DNA of 64,000 nucleotides. It comes from GCA-2720865 sp047630275. Its GTDB lineage: Bacteria > Bdellovibrionota > Bacteriovoracia > Bacteriovoracales > Bacteriovoracaceae. Positions 62,673 through 64,000 of this stretch are shown here, piece after piece (position 1 is the stretch's first letter; every line of letters begins with the position of its first letter). Below the pieces are notes generated by a model. It saw only the letters and a list, made by a program, of their open reading frames with translations. It was not told the origin of the DNA and searched no databases. Location: contig JBLHVN010000001.1 of the NCBI GenBank assembly GCA_047630275.1, positions 1,550,001-1,614,000 of the forward strand, read 5' to 3'. The translations under genes were made by a program, and so were the position numbers.

Positions 62673-64000
62673 CTAAAGTTTAGTTTTACCATTGGTATTA
62701 GTCTTTCGAACTACTAGCTTTCTCTCATTCGCTTCATTTATGGGCGCTGAGGTTTCTAGATCTTCGATAACTTCATTTTCCATATCATCAAGAAGGCCCT
62801 CTCCTGCCTCAACTTCAGGAGAAGTGGGAATGAGTGAAAATTCTTCTAGACCATCAATTATAGCACGGTTTACAAAGCTTCTTAATAATTCCGCATCTGA
62901 TTCTTCGCCCCCAGTGATAAAGGCCATATAGTGATTGCCCTTCTTATCCATCTCTAATTGGGTAGTAGGAGGAACAATGATAAGAAATAGGCTACTTGGG
63001 ACCTCAATCTTTAAGAGTGAGTACATGGGGATATCAGATTCGCTATAAAAAGTGATTTCATGCTCGGTTATAGAGCTCACCATCATCTCAATATTAAAAT
63101 AGCATCTAGCATCGTTTAAATAAGGAGCATAGCAATAGGTCTGGCAACTCATCTTTCGACCTTTTTGCTCAAAGACTGAAATGAGTGAACTTAATTTATC
63201 TTTGTAGATATCATCACTAACTGAGAGGACTTGATTGTATTCAAGGGCCTTTCTGATGGCGTCGGTTCGTGAAGGAGAGTTAAAGACCACAAAGATTGAC
63301 TCGCCGTCGCTAATATTCTTAACCGCATTAGTTAGGCGGAATAGGTTCTCAAAGTTATTCTCAGTTTTTTTAGGATCATCATTTTTATCTAGGCGAAAAA
63401 AGATAAGGTCAAACTTGTATGATTCTAAGAAACGCTTTGTTTCTTCAAAGGATGAAGAGTTATAAATATCAAATTGAGTTAAGTCAGTTAATTCCCCCGC
63501 TAGGATATAATCATCCACTCTCGAAGAGACAATAAGGGCCCTTCCTAGTTTTTGTTTGAATAAGTCTTCATTTTCTTCAAGCCATGATTCATAACTATCT
63601 TTTAAAATAAGATCAGAAGTGGGCTCGTCCCAAGGTCCTAAAAAGGGGACTTCGTATTCACCTCGAAATAAATAGGTCCCAGTAATACCTAAATCATAAG
63701 AGCCTTGTGTTCTAACCTCTAATGTTTTTTCTTCACCTGTGAACTCTAGGCTTATTTTCTCTAGACTCTCTGTCTCTGAATAGAGATCAGACTCAATTAA
63801 GATAGAGTTTTCTGTAAAACCATAAATATTAGAAATTAATTTTCCATCGTAAGGGAGGTTATTTAATTGAGCTTTAGCATACTTACCAAAAGGGGTTTCA
63901 GATTCAAAAGAGATATAATGAATATCAGAAAAGAGGATCTTTTCATCAGAGCCTTTAATAAAAGGATAGTTTAATCCCATCGCAAATAAATAAGCGTGTT
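62673..64000 (-). CDS. Receiver-like/PilZ-like regulatory protein, probably partial at window end
   Basis: An ATG at 63980 would give 435 residues, but the frame stays open to base 64000 and reads protein-like (HAYLFAMGL), so the true start may lie outside. The first ~110 residues are beta-rich and unassigned. A middle section (~130-250: GRALIVSSRVDDYIL, FDLIFFRLDKND, SIFVVFNSPSR) looks like a degenerate receiver domain. The ~100 residues after it (CYAPYLNDARCYFNIEMMVSS, ... YSLLKIEVPS) suggest a PilZ-like domain, though the RxxxR motif is not clear. The tail is acidic and disordered. Confidence 0.55.
   Translation of the reverse strand, partial: HAYLFAMGLNYPFIKGSDEKILFSDIHYISFESETPFGKYAKAQLNNLPYDGKLISNIYGFTENSILIESDLYSETESLEKISLEFTGEEKTLEVRTQGSYDLGITGTYLFRGEYEVPFLGPWDEPTSDLILKDSYESWLEENEDLFKQKLGRALIVSSRVDDYILAGELTDLTQFDIYNSSSFEETKRFLESYKFDLIFFRLDKNDDPKKTENNFENLFRLTNAVKNISDGESIFVVFNSPSRTDAIRKALEYNQVLSVSDDIYKDKLSSLISVFEQKGRKMSCQTYCYAPYLNDARCYFNIEMMVSSITEHEITFYSESDIPMYSLLKIEVPSSLFLIIVPPTTQLEMDKKGNHYMAFITGGEESDAELLRSFVNRAIIDGLEEFSLIPTSPEVEAGEGLLDDMENEVIEDLETSAPINEANERKLVVRKTNTNGKTKL

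Overview
The window is AT-rich (roughly one-third G+C by eye) chromosomal DNA. It is dense in secreted proteins, outer-membrane proteins, lipoproteins and two-component or partner-switching regulators, with one transposase and no ribosomal RNA or complete tRNA gene. Base composition, many Sec and lipoprotein signals, small soluble histidine kinases, SpoIIE-type phosphatase/STAS signalling and palindromic GGTGCC repeats best fit a low-GC Bdellovibrionota-type Gram-negative (Bacteriovorax/Halobacteriovorax-like). That placement is inference; no marker gene here fixes the taxon.

Layout. 1-5.8 kb is accessory-looking: the end of a coiled-coil membrane protein, a UvrD/helicase IV-like helicase with a nuclease-like insertion, an orphan minimal GT51 transglycosylase, a two-TM protein and three tiny proteins, two of them paralogous Cys/His proteins. 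5.9-12.2 kb is regulatory and biosynthetic: a response regulator, a 9-codon ORF followed by a terminator, a heme-oxygenase-like (diiron-type) enzyme overlapping a short YcaO protein, a membrane histidine kinase, a GNAT enzyme, an XRE regulator and a small histidine kinase. 12.5-31.1 kb is the most striking part: seven consecutive same-strand genes for exported proteins that share a Cys-containing cap and hexapeptide beta-helix module (V-[YF]-G-N-A-type repeats). The module is fused in turn to 17 four-cysteine ASH-like repeats plus LamG, RCC1 repeats, PKD and Calx-beta, an Ig-like domain, and finally PKD plus a LAS-type metallopeptidase domain. The first gene has a leader that can fold over its own ribosome binding site.

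31.1-33.0 kb holds an intact DDE transposase between two diverged copies of a dispersed repeat, beside a 30-nt tRNA 3' fragment. 33-47.2 kb contains lipoproteins, predicted barrels, a membrane sensor kinase with its receiver protein, two HExxH metalloproteins (one with a metzincin-like HExxHxxGxxH), a FecR protein and several large unrecognised exported proteins. 47.3-53.9 kb has a universal stress protein, an RbgA/YlqF GTPase (the one clear housekeeping gene), a collagen-like protein with 70 uninterrupted Gly-X-Y triplets, a Gly-rich protein with a GlyGly-CTERM-like tail and a FecR/Ig/barrel fusion. 54.0-59.2 kb is one signalling operon (phosphatase with C-terminal anti-sigma-like kinase domain, STAS protein, hybrid kinase, receiver). 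59.3-64 kb has a CxxCH protein, a coiled-coil exported protein, a barrel protein and a receiver protein beside a gene running off the window.

Taken together the window looks devoted to building and regulating an elaborate cell surface. The best candidates for an undescribed system are the seven-gene beta-helix operon and the short-ORF/diiron-oxidase/YcaO locus.
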